A stretch of 64,000 nucleotides of DNA from Bacteroidales bacterium UBA1181 (GTDB taxonomy: Bacteria; Bacteroidota; Bacteroidia; Bacteroidales; Paludibacteraceae), in NCBI GenBank assembly GCA_002310215.1, contig DBYR01000018.1, forward strand, positions 123,260 through 187,259, given 5' to 3'. A program made the position numbers and the translations under genes. A model generated the notes under the pieces. The model did no database searches. It was not told the origin of the DNA and saw only the letters and a list, made by a program, of their open reading frames with translations. This document shows, one piece after another, positions 29,603 through 38,230 of the stretch (positions are counted from its first letter, which is position 1; every line of letters begins with the position of its first letter).

Positions 29603-30292
29603 ATGAAAAAGATAATCAGTGTCGTTGCGACGGTTTTTCTGTTTCTTTTTAGTGCACACGCACAATACGGATATGACAGCAGAGTGCAATTCGGATTCGA
29701 CATGGGGGCAGGATTCGCCAACCAATGGGGAAACGCCTATGAAGCTTACGGGAAAAAAGGCATATTAGGCTTCAGATTCGGGTTCTTCCTCGACATCAAC
29801 TTCAGCGAGCACACGTTCGTGGAGACAGGACTGACATTCAACAGAAAAGGATGTAGAATCAATGGTCATCAATGGTTGGAGAATGGCGGTCCGCTCAAAA
29901 TATTCGACAATGAGAAAGCGACAGCTAACCTCTTTTACGTGGAATTACCGGCCCTGATCGGTTTCAGAGTGCCTATCGAATATGAAGTGGCATGGAAATT
30001 CTTAGTAGGACCTTACTTCGGTGTTGGTGTGGCAGGAGAAAGAAAGTATTGGTTTAAGAACAGAGAGAACGACGGAAGGCCAACGCTTATCAGTAGTTTC
30101 TCAGAGGATTACGACAGCCGATTCAAGAGGTTCGACCTCGGATTCGTGGCGGAGACAGGTATCGAGATCCGACGCATCTCCCTCATGATTGCCTATGAAT
30201 TCGGCATGTTCAACAACTACCACAACGACGTGTACCACATCTTAGATGCACGCAACAACTGCATCATGGGTATCATCGGATTCAGGTATTAA
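29603..30292 (+). CDS. Outer-membrane beta-barrel (porin-like) protein
   Basis: The 229 residues begin with a clear signal peptide (MKKIISVVATVFLFLFSAHA, cut before QYGYDS). The rest alternates hydrophobic and polar residues in strands rich in Gly and aromatics (for example FGFDMGAGFANQWG and FRFGFFLDINFSEHTFVETG). It ends in a strand closing with the aromatic Tyr (IMGIIGFRY), as in barrels recognised by BamA. It resembles the PorT-like/OMP_b-brl_2 group common in Bacteroidetes. The transported substrate, if any, is unknown. It is a single gene with its own promoter, followed by a terminator shared with the converging GH16 gene. Confidence 0.8.
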   Translation: MKKIISVVATVFLFLFSAHAQYGYDSRVQFGFDMGAGFANQWGNAYEAYGKKGILGFRFGFFLDINFSEHTFVETGLTFNRKGCRINGHQWLENGGPLKIFDNEKATANLFYVELPALIGFRVPIEYEVAWKFLVGPYFGVGVAGERKYWFKNRENDGRPTLISSFSEDYDSRFKRFDLGFVAETGIEIRRISLMIAYEFGMFNNYHNDVYHILDARNNCIMGIIGFRY

Positions 30293-30311
30293 ACAAAACG
30301 TAAAACAGCAT

Positions 30312-30352
30312 AAAAGAATCGGTTGGCTACTGTAGTCAACCGATTCTTTTTA
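30312..30352. terminator. Bidirectional terminator
   Basis: AAAAGAATCGGTTG at 30312-30325 is perfectly inverted at 30337-30350, with further pairing inside the loop and T-runs on both sides. It lies between the converging barrel and GH16 genes. Confidence 0.85.
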
Positions 30353-30380
30353 TTCCTAACAAAGGAGAAGGATATCTCTA

Positions 30381-31883
30381 TCACTTCACAACCAAACGAT
30401 AATCTGCCGACGCTCCACCAACTTCCACCTTCACGACGTAAACTCCGCTACGCAGATCCAACGGAAGGATCTCCGCCCCTTCATTCACTATGCCATGGTT
30501 CACCATAACGCCTCGAATATCATACACGGAATAACTCAAAACACCAGAGCACCCATTTCGCACGAAATACAGGAGTCCATCCGCATACCATAGGCTGAGA
30601 GGTGCGTCCGTGTCAGCAGTTTTTTCCACGGAGGTGACGATCTCTTCACCCTCCTCGTAAATCCGCCACAGCGAGGCGAGCGGACGATCGCCAGGACGCG
30701 TATTCTGCACCACATCGCCCTTGTCCGTCAACACATAATAGCCACTGTGCGTGAAGCGCATGCTGACCACCAGGCCCGGGTAATCCTTCTCCTTGGATAG
30801 TCCCAATTGTTGGTGCGCCTTGCCGTTCCACTCCCACAGTCCGACAGCGACACCCGCCTCCTTCGTCTCGTTCGGTATCTCCAACACCTTATTGCCGAAG
30901 TTGATACGGTAGGCACTACCCGACTCCGCTATCGTAGCCAAGGAAGCGGAGGAGCTGCAATCGCCCAGCACGATATCATTGCCATTCGCCTGCAAGCACT
31001 CGCCCGTCTCCATCGAGTAGAAACGCACCTTGCCCTGTGGCAAATCCGTCGCGGAGTTCTTTGACCACACGCGCACCCAGTCGCACTCCAAATAGGCTGG
31101 ATTGTTGCTCGTCACCTCAATCGGGTTACCATTGTCCGTGGCCCAACCACCGATGGCGAGGTTGATGATGATATAATTCTTAGCCAACTGGCTGATTTCA
31201 GACGGTTTGTTGTAGCTCGCCACCAATTGGTCATCGAAATAGAAGCTCAGGTACTGATCGTTCCACTCCAAGCCATAGGTGTGGAAATCGGCGGACTTGT
31301 CCGGACCCGTATGCACCCCGCCGAAGGAAGCCTCATGGTCCCAAGCCGAGCCATGGGAGGCATACCAATCCGTTTTGGTATAGTGGAGGTAGTAATGATG
31401 CTGGTTCCTTGCGTGAGGCACCTCAAAAATGTCTATCTCAGGCGGCCAACCATCCTGCAACGTCCAGAACGCAGGCCACGTGCCCAATTGCTTCGGCATC
31501 TTGAAACGTCCCTCGATATAGCCGTATTTCACCTCAAACTTGCCCCTCGTGTCAATGGCGCCCGAGGTATAGTCCAACGAATAGGTCTTGTCACCGCTCT
31601 TACATGTGGCGGGAGCCTGCGGGTGACGTTTCGCCTCGCCCTTGATGTGCAGCAAACCATCCGAAACGGATACGTTCTCCTCCACGCAATAGGCGCGGTG
31701 GTTATGGGTATGTCCCCAGTTATAGGTTGGGTTCCACTTCGATTTGTCCAACGAGTTACCGTCAAACTCATCGTTGAAGACCATCGTCCAACCACTCATG
31801 TTAGCTGGTGGATCCGCATAGAGAGAACCTGAGAAGAGGAGGGCCAACAGCGCCACACCCAAGCGAGAAACTATATCTTTCAT
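30381..31883 (-). CDS. Secreted GH16 endo-beta-glucanase-like enzyme with T9SS sorting domain
   Basis: The signal peptide covers residues ~1-23 (cut after LYA). A GH16 jelly-roll catalytic domain follows at about 30-272 with the hallmark ExDxxE motif EIDIFE at 149-154: Glu149 nucleophile, Asp151, Glu154 acid/base. GH16 enzymes cut beta-1,3 or mixed beta-1,3/1,4 linkages in glucans or galactans; the exact substrate is not readable here. A ricin-like trefoil region follows (ECLQANGNDIVLGDC, near 300), with a C-terminal type A T9SS sorting domain (LDLRSGVYVVKVEVGG ... YRLVVK). The product should be secreted and anchored or released at the surface. The gene lies 44 nt after the GH43-GH30 gene on the same strand, so they are probably co-transcribed. 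Confidence 0.9.
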   Translation of the reverse strand: MKDIVSRLGVALLALLFSGSLYADPPANMSGWTMVFNDEFDGNSLDKSKWNPTYNWGHTHNHRAYCVEENVSVSDGLLHIKGEAKRHPQAPATCKSGDKTYSLDYTSGAIDTRGKFEVKYGYIEGRFKMPKQLGTWPAFWTLQDGWPPEIDIFEVPHARNQHHYYLHYTKTDWYASHGSAWDHEASFGGVHTGPDKSADFHTYGLEWNDQYLSFYFDDQLVASYNKPSEISQLAKNYIIINLAIGGWATDNGNPIEVTSNNPAYLECDWVRVWSKNSATDLPQGKVRFYSMETGECLQANGNDIVLGDCSSSASLATIAESGSAYRINFGNKVLEIPNETKEAGVAVGLWEWNGKAHQQLGLSKEKDYPGLVVSMRFTHSGYYVLTDKGDVVQNTRPGDRPLASLWRIYEEGEEIVTSVEKTADTDAPLSLWYADGLLYFVRNGCSGVLSYSVYDIRGVMVNHGIVNEGAEILPLDLRSGVYVVKVEVGGASADYRLVVK

Positions 31884-31927
31884 AACTTAAACCTTGAATA
31901 TTCTATAAAAACTTAATTACAAGTACA

Positions 31928-34900
31928 TTACTTCACGAGCACCTTGGTCGTGCCCTTTTCTCCCTCCACCTCATAGACCACGATGTATGGTCCCTTAGGC
32001 AACGGGACAGAGACAAAGGCATCCGAAAGGCCATTCAGCGTACGCTCACATAGACCGCCCATATTGTAGACACGGAGGTTCATCTTCGAGGAAGAGAAAT
32101 TCACTACCCGCAAGCCATCCGCCTCGCCATAGGCATAGACGAGCGGAGCATTGGCAACAGTACCTTCCGGAAGAGAGGTAGGGTCCATCATGGCGGCATT
32201 CGCATAAGGGAACGGTATGATGCGCCACTCGCGGTGTGCGTTCTCCCCTGCTCCACCCGCTTCCCAGACACCGATATTCGTGCCGTTGGAAGTGTTAACG
32301 CCCTCCAAATCGAACCATTTATCATCGGAAGCGGAGATGATCGTGTAACAGTTCTCTCCATGTTCCACCACACGGAACTCCTGCGAGGCATTGCCCGTCC
32401 TCAGCTCTGTCAGCTGGAGGTAGTAGGAGCCATCGTCTGTGATGGCCATCTCCTTGCCATTCTTCCTGGTGTATATCTGATAGTTACCGTTCGACAAAAG
32501 GCGGAAGCGCCAGCACTGCAGAGAATCGCCCGCAGAAAGAATAGCCAGTTTCAGGTTCTCCGAAGACTCGGCGGAAAGCACCCCTGAAGCGGCACGGGGA
32601 ACGATCATGTACGCAGCCTCAGGGTTAAGCCCGGTAATTCCCTCATTAGGAGAGACGCTGAAGACAGCCGTGGCTATCTCCTCCCCTCCCATCACGTAGC
32701 TGAACGTCTCGCTATCAATCGTATAGTTGGAGGATTCCTGGCAATTCTGCTTCGAGTTGGTCACATAGAGTTTCACGTCAGAGGAGACGTTCTTCAGCAA
32801 GGTGAGGTCCACATTCACCAGCTTCGTATCGGAACCCGTGTTCAGCATCACGACAACCACCTTCTGTTCGTCGGGACTCACAGCCGCCAAGATATCACCA
32901 CGGCCCGTGGAGAGCAAGCTATAGCCCTGTTTGATGAAGCGGGTCACCTGCATACGTACGTAATAATTCTTCACGATGGAGTAGCTCTGTCTTGAGAAAT
33001 CGCCCTTCACAAGGCACCATTGGTCATTGCCCTCCTCCACGAACTGCCAGTCCACCCAAGCCTGCGGCAACAGATAGTTCAGGTCGTCGAACATGCGTTG
33101 CGCCAAAGAGAGATTGCCCTGTATGCCCGTACCCCCGGCACCCGTTTCGGACATCCACAAAGGGAGGCCCGACTCACGCACCAAGTCCTTCAGATTGATT
33201 CGATCCATGGTGTTTCCACCATACGTATGCACATTGAACTGTCCCAACATGCCTATGATGTCGCCCTCCTTCCGATAGCGTTTCAACTCGTCGATGGCGG
33301 TGTTCACGCTCGTCTCGTCGCAGGCGGAGATGACCGTCTTCAAGCCAGACTGCTTCAGTTTAGGATAGAGCACCCGCAACAGTTTCACCTGCGAAGACGG
33401 GTCGAAGTGGCAGCCCTCCTGGCCACCGTTGGCGCCCCAATAGTTCGTGTTCGGTTCGTTGAAAGGATCCAACGTCTTAAACTCTATGCCATACTCGCTC
33501 TTGAAGTGTTTGCAGACCTCAATGAGGTAGTCGCAGAACTGTTCGTAATACTCAGGCTTGAGATTGTCCGAAGAGGCATTGGAATGACCCGAAGAGCATC
33601 CGCTGTAGGTCATCCAGTAAGGGGCGGAGTTAGAGAACGCCTCGAAGATAGCGTCCGGTCTCGCCTTGTGGATCTTCTCCAGCACCTTCCGTTGACCAGG
33701 GTCCTTGCTCCAGTCATAGCCGGAGTTGGCGCTCGCCTTGAATCCGTCCATCTCGGCCCGTTTGCCCTTTCCGTTGCACATGTGACCGTTGTAGTGGGAA
33801 GGATCATCCCCTCCACCGATGTTGTAGCGGAAGATATTATAATTCAGACCATCCTCGTCCGTCAGGAGCTTCACCAGCTCATCCACCTTGCTATCGTTCC
33901 ATTTGCCGCACATATTCGCCCACCAGCAGAGGGAGACGCCCCAGCCCTCCAACGTCTGTTGCTTCGAGGCCGGATTGAGGCTCACCGTCGTCATCAGGTT
34001 AGGGTCGTATTTAGCCAAAAGCCCGAAATACTCGTCCTCCGTCAGGTTGATGACCGAGCCATGGCGCATGACCGAAGGGAAGGAATATTGGCTGGAATTG
34101 AGTTGCGTGAACCGTCCGGAAGACAAATCGCTCGTCACCAGCGGGAAGTACCCCTTTCCCCCGAAATCGTCCAACAGGAGGCACCATTTCTCCTCGTTAT
34201 TGAACTTGAAGCAGGTAGGTCCCTCGACGCCCGAGATGGAGCTCATGTCGCTGCTGATCTCCGTCCAATTGCCCAAAAGCGAATTAGACTTCTCCATGAT
34301 GATATACTTACCGCCCGAAGGCAAACCATTCCTATGCGGTTCCGTAGCCTCGTTCTTTTTGAAACGGTAGTAGGTGTCGCCCACCTTGATTGCGGTAGCG
34401 TCGATCACGCTGATGGCCCTACCCGAGCCGTTCTTCAGCTCGATCCACACCTTCGCCTCGCTGAACGTCTTGAAATCCTTGGTCGTGCAATAGTAGACAC
34501 GGTGCGTGTTATCGCCTGAAGGGATCTTGGAGGACCAGAAGACCAGGTATTGTCCGCTCGCATCATCGTAGACCGCCTCGGGCGCCCATGTGCAACCCGC
34601 GCCATCAGGGGCGACACGGCACATGCGTTGTTCCGACCAATGGACCAGGTCGGAGGACTCCCACACCATGATAGACTTGCTACCCGAGGTTTGTGCGGCC
34701 GACCAATTACCATTACCATTGATTTTCAAGTCCGTAGCTATGACATAGAATTTCTCTCCGTCCGCCGAGCGCATGATGAAAGGGTCGCGCAGCCCCTTCT
34801 CGCCCATGGTGGAGACCAAGACCGGGTTACCATCATTGAGGTCGGTCCAATGTAGACCATCCCGGCTCACTGCGAAATAGATCTGTTCACCCTGAGAGAG

Positions 34901-35032
34901 CCCCTCGCCCTTGAAATAGGCGAATAGATACGCGGAATAAGCCTTCTCCTGTGCGAAGGAAGCCAACGAAGCCCCAAGGAGCATTAGAAACGGAACGATG
35001 CGGCGCAATAGGCCTTTTGTGTTTTTCATCAT
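31928..35032 (-). CDS. Secreted GH43-GH30 fusion with ricin-type lectin and T9SS domains
   Basis: The 1034 residues begin with a signal peptide (~1-28, cut after SFA). Residues ~30-345 form a GH43-like five-bladed propeller (GLRDPFIMRS, TWAPEAVYD). Residues ~350-760 are a GH30-type TIM barrel plus beta-sandwich, with acid/base Glu526 in DPFNEPN and nucleophile Glu629 in WMSETGAGG. A CBM13/ricin-like trefoil spans ~800-955. A type A T9SS sorting domain ends at KGTTKVLVK. GH30 and GH43 members include endo-beta-1,6-galactanases, xylanases, arabinofuranosidases and exo-galactanases. Type II arabinogalactan or a beta-glucan is a reasonable guess for the substrate but is not proven. Two hydrolases in one chain suggest side-chain removal coupled to backbone cleavage. 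Met1 and Met2 are both possible starts. It is first in the unit with GH16. Confidence 0.88.
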   Translation of the reverse strand: MMKNTKGLLRRIVPFLMLLGASLASFAQEKAYSAYLFAYFKGEGLSQGEQIYFAVSRDGLHWTDLNDGNPVLVSTMGEKGLRDPFIMRSADGEKFYVIATDLKINGNGNWSAAQTSGSKSIMVWESSDLVHWSEQRMCRVAPDGAGCTWAPEAVYDDASGQYLVFWSSKIPSGDNTHRVYYCTTKDFKTFSEAKVWIELKNGSGRAISVIDATAIKVGDTYYRFKKNEATEPHRNGLPSGGKYIIMEKSNSLLGNWTEISSDMSSISGVEGPTCFKFNNEEKWCLLLDDFGGKGYFPLVTSDLSSGRFTQLNSSQYSFPSVMRHGSVINLTEDEYFGLLAKYDPNLMTTVSLNPASKQQTLEGWGVSLCWWANMCGKWNDSKVDELVKLLTDEDGLNYNIFRYNIGGGDDPSHYNGHMCNGKGKRAEMDGFKASANSGYDWSKDPGQRKVLEKIHKARPDAIFEAFSNSAPYWMTYSGCSSGHSNASSDNLKPEYYEQFCDYLIEVCKHFKSEYGIEFKTLDPFNEPNTNYWGANGGQEGCHFDPSSQVKLLRVLYPKLKQSGLKTVISACDETSVNTAIDELKRYRKEGDIIGMLGQFNVHTYGGNTMDRINLKDLVRESGLPLWMSETGAGGTGIQGNLSLAQRMFDDLNYLLPQAWVDWQFVEEGNDQWCLVKGDFSRQSYSIVKNYYVRMQVTRFIKQGYSLLSTGRGDILAAVSPDEQKVVVVMLNTGSDTKLVNVDLTLLKNVSSDVKLYVTNSKQNCQESSNYTIDSETFSYVMGGEEIATAVFSVSPNEGITGLNPEAAYMIVPRAASGVLSAESSENLKLAILSAGDSLQCWRFRLLSNGNYQIYTRKNGKEMAITDDGSYYLQLTELRTGNASQEFRVVEHGENCYTIISASDDKWFDLEGVNTSNGTNIGVWEAGGAGENAHREWRIIPFPYANAAMMDPTSLPEGTVANAPLVYAYGEADGLRVVNFSSSKMNLRVYNMGGLCERTLNGLSDAFVSVPLPKGPYIVVYEVEGEKGTTKVLVK

Positions 35033-35133
35033 ATTTTATCTGTTTTACAGAAACACTTACATTAAAACCCGTAAGAAAACGGCGCATAAAGATAAATATT
35101 TTTTCCATACAAAAAGGAAAGGAGGAGATTTAT

Positions 35134-35154
35134 GAATTAAGAATTAAGAATTAA
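35134..35154. repeat. Three tandem GAATTAA heptamers
   Basis: There are three perfect copies of GAATTAA, with a decayed continuation to about 35176, in the 248-bp gap between the GH43-GH30 start and the radical-SAM gene stop. The rest of the gap is AT-rich; I see no gene in it. A weak -7-like TATCTTTA on the minus strand (35094-35087) may serve the GH43-GH30 gene. Confidence 0.7.
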
Positions 35155-35280
35155 AAGTTAAGAATGATGAGTTAAGGGTGGATAACGGTTCGGTGTTGTT
35201 GATTATAAATTTAAGAAGATTCTATCCGGAGATATTTTCGACAACACAAACAACTAATTAGCAGATATTTAGCAACAATA

Positions 35281-35901
35281 TCACTTCTCTATATTCGTTT
35301 TATACTTAAAACGGTCCAGATGGGTGAAGCCCATGGCGGTCAGGCGTTCCGCACTTTTCTCCACATCCGCCTCGGTATTATACTGTTCGATCAGGGGAAG
35401 TCTGACGACGACACGCTCCTGCAGTCCCAAGTCCGCCAAGCGACGCAGGTTGGAGAGCATCTGTGTAGCCTCCTGCCCCGTGTATGCCTTATAAATCGCC
35501 TCATTCATATCCTTGACGTCGACCATATAATGGTCCACCACATCCACAGACTTCTCGAAGAGCGCACTAGGCACGTTCAGCGAGGTCTCCAGCGTGAGGT
35601 TCCAATGCGGCCCGCACAATTCACGGAACGAGCGGATGAACTCCACATTCAGCAGAGGCTCGCCCCCGCCGAAGGTGACCCCTCCGCCAGTCGCCAGAAA
35701 ATAGAGTTGGTCAATCTTCACATAATCGTACAACGATTGGGGGGTATGCGTGACCAGGTAAGCCTCGGCACGGTTGCACTGAGGATTCAGGCAATAGGCG
35801 CACTTGAGCGGGCAGCCCCAGAAGGCCGCCAAGGTAGTGACACCCTCGCCATCCACCGTCAGACGATGTCTGGCCACACCGATAAACTTCACAGACTGCA
35901 T
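35281..35901 (-). CDS. Radical SAM protein, PflA-like glycyl-radical-enzyme activase
   Basis: The 206 residues carry the radical-SAM cluster motif CPLKCAYC (Cys30, Cys34, Cys37), the glycine-rich SAM site VTFGGGEPLL, and a VDVKDMNEAIYKAYTG segment typical of pyruvate formate-lyase activating enzymes. Such enzymes use an Fe4S4 cluster and SAM to install a glycyl radical on a partner. The protein is shorter than classical PflA (~245 aa) and has no extra ferredoxin-like clusters. No glycyl radical enzyme is encoded in this window, so the partner is unknown; a NrdG-like role is less likely given the PflA-type motifs. It is divergent from the UpxY gene, with its own -7 box 25 nt upstream of the ATG. 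Confidence 0.8.
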   Translation of the reverse strand: MQSVKFIGVARHRLTVDGEGVTTLAAFWGCPLKCAYCLNPQCNRAEAYLVTHTPQSLYDYVKIDQLYFLATGGGVTFGGGEPLLNVEFIRSFRELCGPHWNLTLETSLNVPSALFEKSVDVVDHYMVDVKDMNEAIYKAYTGQEATQMLSNLRRLADLGLQERVVVRLPLIEQYNTEADVEKSAERLTAMGFTHLDRFKYKTNIEK

Positions 35902-35925
35902 ACGTGGAAATTATTTTATGATTAG

Positions 35926-35933
35926 CAAAATTA
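35926..35933 (-). promoter_or_regulatory. Promoter -7 box TAATTTTG for the radical-SAM gene
   Basis: The minus strand reads TAATTTTG, a perfect TAnnTTTG, 25 nt before the ATG at 35901. No TTG was found at the ideal -33 spacing. Confidence 0.5.
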
Positions 35934-35974
35934 TAACAAAAAGCATTTACCACCCTATTACGAGGAAAAAAAGT

Positions 35975-35982
35975 TATCTTTG
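35975..35982 (+). promoter_or_regulatory. Promoter -7 box TATCTTTG for the UpxY gene
   Basis: This is a perfect TAnnTTTG. Transcription should start near 35990, on top of the upstream ATG at 35991. That favours the downstream ATG at 36036 as the real start, with a ~45-nt leader. Confidence 0.6.
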
Positions 35983-36035
35983 CGCACGCAATGGTGGGAC
36001 AGGCACACAACACCCTGCAAAAACTTAGTAAAGAG

Positions 36036-36566
36036 ATGGCAAGCAACCAAGAAATCCATTGGTTCGTGGCAAGGACCAAATCGAGGCAAGAGAAGAAGAT
36101 CAGGCAGACGTTGGAAGAAGTAGGGGTGGAATCCTTCCTCCCATCCCGAATCGAGATACGTCAATGGCACGACCGCCGCAAGAAGGTGGAGGTGGTATTG
36201 ATTCCCAGCATCATATTCATCCACACCGACAAATCGACTGCGCTTTCCATTCCAAACGACAAAGGCATCTCCCTCCGCTATGTCATCGACACCACAAAGG
36301 TCAGGCACGAACTCATGACAGTGTCTGACAAGGAAATGGATAATTTCATGAAGTTCCTCAGCACGAACGACGAAGAGTTCCTAGTGGAAGACGAACTCAT
36401 CTACACGCCAGGAATGAAGGTACGGATTGTCCGAGGGCCAATGGCCGGCGTCGAAGGAGAACTCATCCGGGTGGATAACAAGAAGAAAGTCGTCGTGCGC
36501 ATCACCGGTCTCATCGCCTGTTCCCTGGAAATACCCATGTCGAGGTTGGAAAAGATCGAGAAGTAG
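36036..36566 (+). CDS. UpxY family transcription antiterminator (NusG-like)
   Basis: The 176 residues consist of an N-terminal NGN domain (HWFVARTKSRQEKKIRQTLEE ...) and a C-terminal KOW motif (PGMKVRIVRGPMAGVEGELI). This is the layout of specialised NusG paralogues. In Bacteroides, UpxY proteins let RNA polymerase read through the leaders of capsular polysaccharide operons. Here no polysaccharide locus follows; the next gene converges after 3 nt, so the target operon lies elsewhere or outside the window. An ATG at 35991 in the same frame would add 15 residues, but it coincides with the predicted transcription start and adds sequence atypical of the family, so 36036 was chosen. A purine-rich AAAGAG precedes it. 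Confidence 0.85.
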   Translation: MASNQEIHWFVARTKSRQEKKIRQTLEEVGVESFLPSRIEIRQWHDRRKKVEVVLIPSIIFIHTDKSTALSIPNDKGISLRYVIDTTKVRHELMTVSDKEMDNFMKFLSTNDEEFLVEDELIYTPGMKVRIVRGPMAGVEGELIRVDNKKKVVVRITGLIACSLEIPMSRLEKIEK

Positions 36567-36569
36567 CAA

Positions 36570-38228
36570 TCAACGATCCACCGAGCCGTCCACTTTGAAC
36601 TTATCACCTGTTTCATCCACCACACGCTGATAATAGCTCTTCGAATAGCCAGGTGTTTGGATATCATCAGGTACGCCCCAACCGTTATCAATAAACCTAC
36701 CGTTCCGCTCACGTTTGATGTTTCCATCGGCATACTTCACCATGAGGAACTCACCCAAAGCCTTCCATCGTCTCATCATCAGCACGCTCTGGTTCTCCGA
36801 GTACTCAGTAAGGAAACGGTTCGCATAATCAGGCGATTTCTTGAAAAGAGACTGCGCAGCCTCCTCCACCACCTGCAGGTTATCCTCCAGTTTCTGTTCG
36901 AACTCCAGCTGAGCCTTCCGAATATCAGGAGCCATATACTTATACTTCCCGTAGGCCATGTTCGAGACCCAATTGAAGACCCAATAGGCGGAGTCCCACG
37001 AGAACTCCAGCAGGCTACCGTTACCCGTCTTGAAGCAGTTAGGCACCTCCGTCGTTCCGCAGTAGATCGGCACATAGACTGTGAAGGTCGCATCGTCGAC
37101 ACCAAACCACAGCACGCCACCGATCTTGCCCGGCAACCAGCTACGCATCTGGGCGACGAACGAGAAGGCGTTTTTCGGGCCAGCGATAGGCGACTCGTTG
37201 AAGTAAGTCTGTCCGTTCAGCTCCCAGAATCTGGGTTCGAAACGATACTCCGCACCGAAAGGCTCGGCCCCCACATCCTCCGTCAATGCCAGAGGAGAGT
37301 TCTCGAAATGGTCACGCATCAGGTTCTTCAATTCCAGCAAAGAGACTTTGTTAGCCGGCTTCACCCAAAGAGGCATTGGTTCGTCAGACTTGCCCAAGAC
37401 GTAATCGATATACTTCTCCATGTCTGGGTTCACCTTACGGTAGATACTCCAAACACGGGCGTCGCAGAATCGCCTGGCGCTGAAAGACATAGGGTCGTAT
37501 GCGGCAGAAAAATTAAAGTCCTTGTTTTTACCGTTAAAGTAACCCATCTCCTTAGCGAAAGAGATCACATCCCTCGAGTATCGGCAGTTCTCCCTATCGT
37601 TCAAAGGGAAAGTGGTAATGCGGGAGTGGTTCGTATGGGCGCAAATACAATCGTCCGGCACACGCAAGGCCACCCAGACCGCCCCCTTGATGTCAGGGCC
37701 CTTGCCGATCATCTCCATGATCCACACCTCATTAGGGTCTGCGATGGAGAAGGTCTCTCCCGTGCTACAATAGCCGTAACGGTTCACCAGCTCCGTCATG
37801 ACCTGAATAGCCTGCTGAGCAGTCTTAGAGCGTTGGAGCGTCACATATATCAGATTACCATAATCCAAGATGCCCGTCGTATCCTGCAACTCCTTGCGGC
37901 CACCGAAAGTGGACTCCGTGATGCAGACCTGATGTTCATTGATGTTACCCAACACAGCGTATGTCTCGGAGACCTCATCAATCTTCCCCTGATACTTGTG
38001 GGTATCCCATCCGTAGATATCCGTCTGCATATACTTAGCGTTAGACGTGGCTGGGTAGAAGGAGAGTTCCCCGTAGAGGTAATACGAGTCGGCGGAATAG
38101 GTACAGAAAGTAGAGCCATCCTTAGAGGCGGCCTTACCCACCATCACGTTCGTACCAGCGGAAAGATTCACGCATCCTACCGAGAAAAGGAAGGAACAAC
38201 ATGCCGCAATTTTACAAAACGAATTCAT
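36570..38228 (-). CDS. Peptidase C69 family (PepD-like) protein lacking the catalytic Cys
   Basis: The 552 residues begin with a signal peptide and then TNVMVGKAASKDGS, matching the start of mature C69/PepD dipeptidases. A CYSADSYY-type motif follows, then EVWIMEMIGKGP and the ALRVPDDCICAHTNHSRI region of this Ntn-hydrolase fold. In active family members the residue before TN is the nucleophilic N-terminal Cys. Here it is Gly25 (GGT where TGT would give Cys). The protein is full length and shows no frame damage, so it may be an inactive homologue, a binding protein, or an enzyme using another residue. The GTG at 38234 is a possible but less likely start; the ATG at 38228 lies 2 nt after the M23 stop. 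It is probably co-transcribed with the M23 gene. Confidence 0.85.
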   Translation of the reverse strand: MNSFCKIAACCSFLFSVGCVNLSAGTNVMVGKAASKDGSTFCTYSADSYYLYGELSFYPATSNAKYMQTDIYGWDTHKYQGKIDEVSETYAVLGNINEHQVCITESTFGGRKELQDTTGILDYGNLIYVTLQRSKTAQQAIQVMTELVNRYGYCSTGETFSIADPNEVWIMEMIGKGPDIKGAVWVALRVPDDCICAHTNHSRITTFPLNDRENCRYSRDVISFAKEMGYFNGKNKDFNFSAAYDPMSFSARRFCDARVWSIYRKVNPDMEKYIDYVLGKSDEPMPLWVKPANKVSLLELKNLMRDHFENSPLALTEDVGAEPFGAEYRFEPRFWELNGQTYFNESPIAGPKNAFSFVAQMRSWLPGKIGGVLWFGVDDATFTVYVPIYCGTTEVPNCFKTGNGSLLEFSWDSAYWVFNWVSNMAYGKYKYMAPDIRKAQLEFEQKLEDNLQVVEEAAQSLFKKSPDYANRFLTEYSENQSVLMMRRWKALGEFLMVKYADGNIKRERNGRFIDNGWGVPDDIQTPGYSKSYYQRVVDETGDKFKVDGSVDR

Positions 38229-38230
38229 AA

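Noticed and set aside
33020..34519. A 499-codon plus-strand frame
   Set aside because: It lies entirely antisense to the GH43-GH30 gene, whose domains and catalytic residues are clear. Its translation is low-complexity and Arg/Leu/Val-rich with no motif.
35991..36035. An upstream ATG adding 15 residues to the UpxY protein
   Set aside because: It coincides with the transcription start expected from the -7 box at 35975-35982, and the added residues are not family-like.
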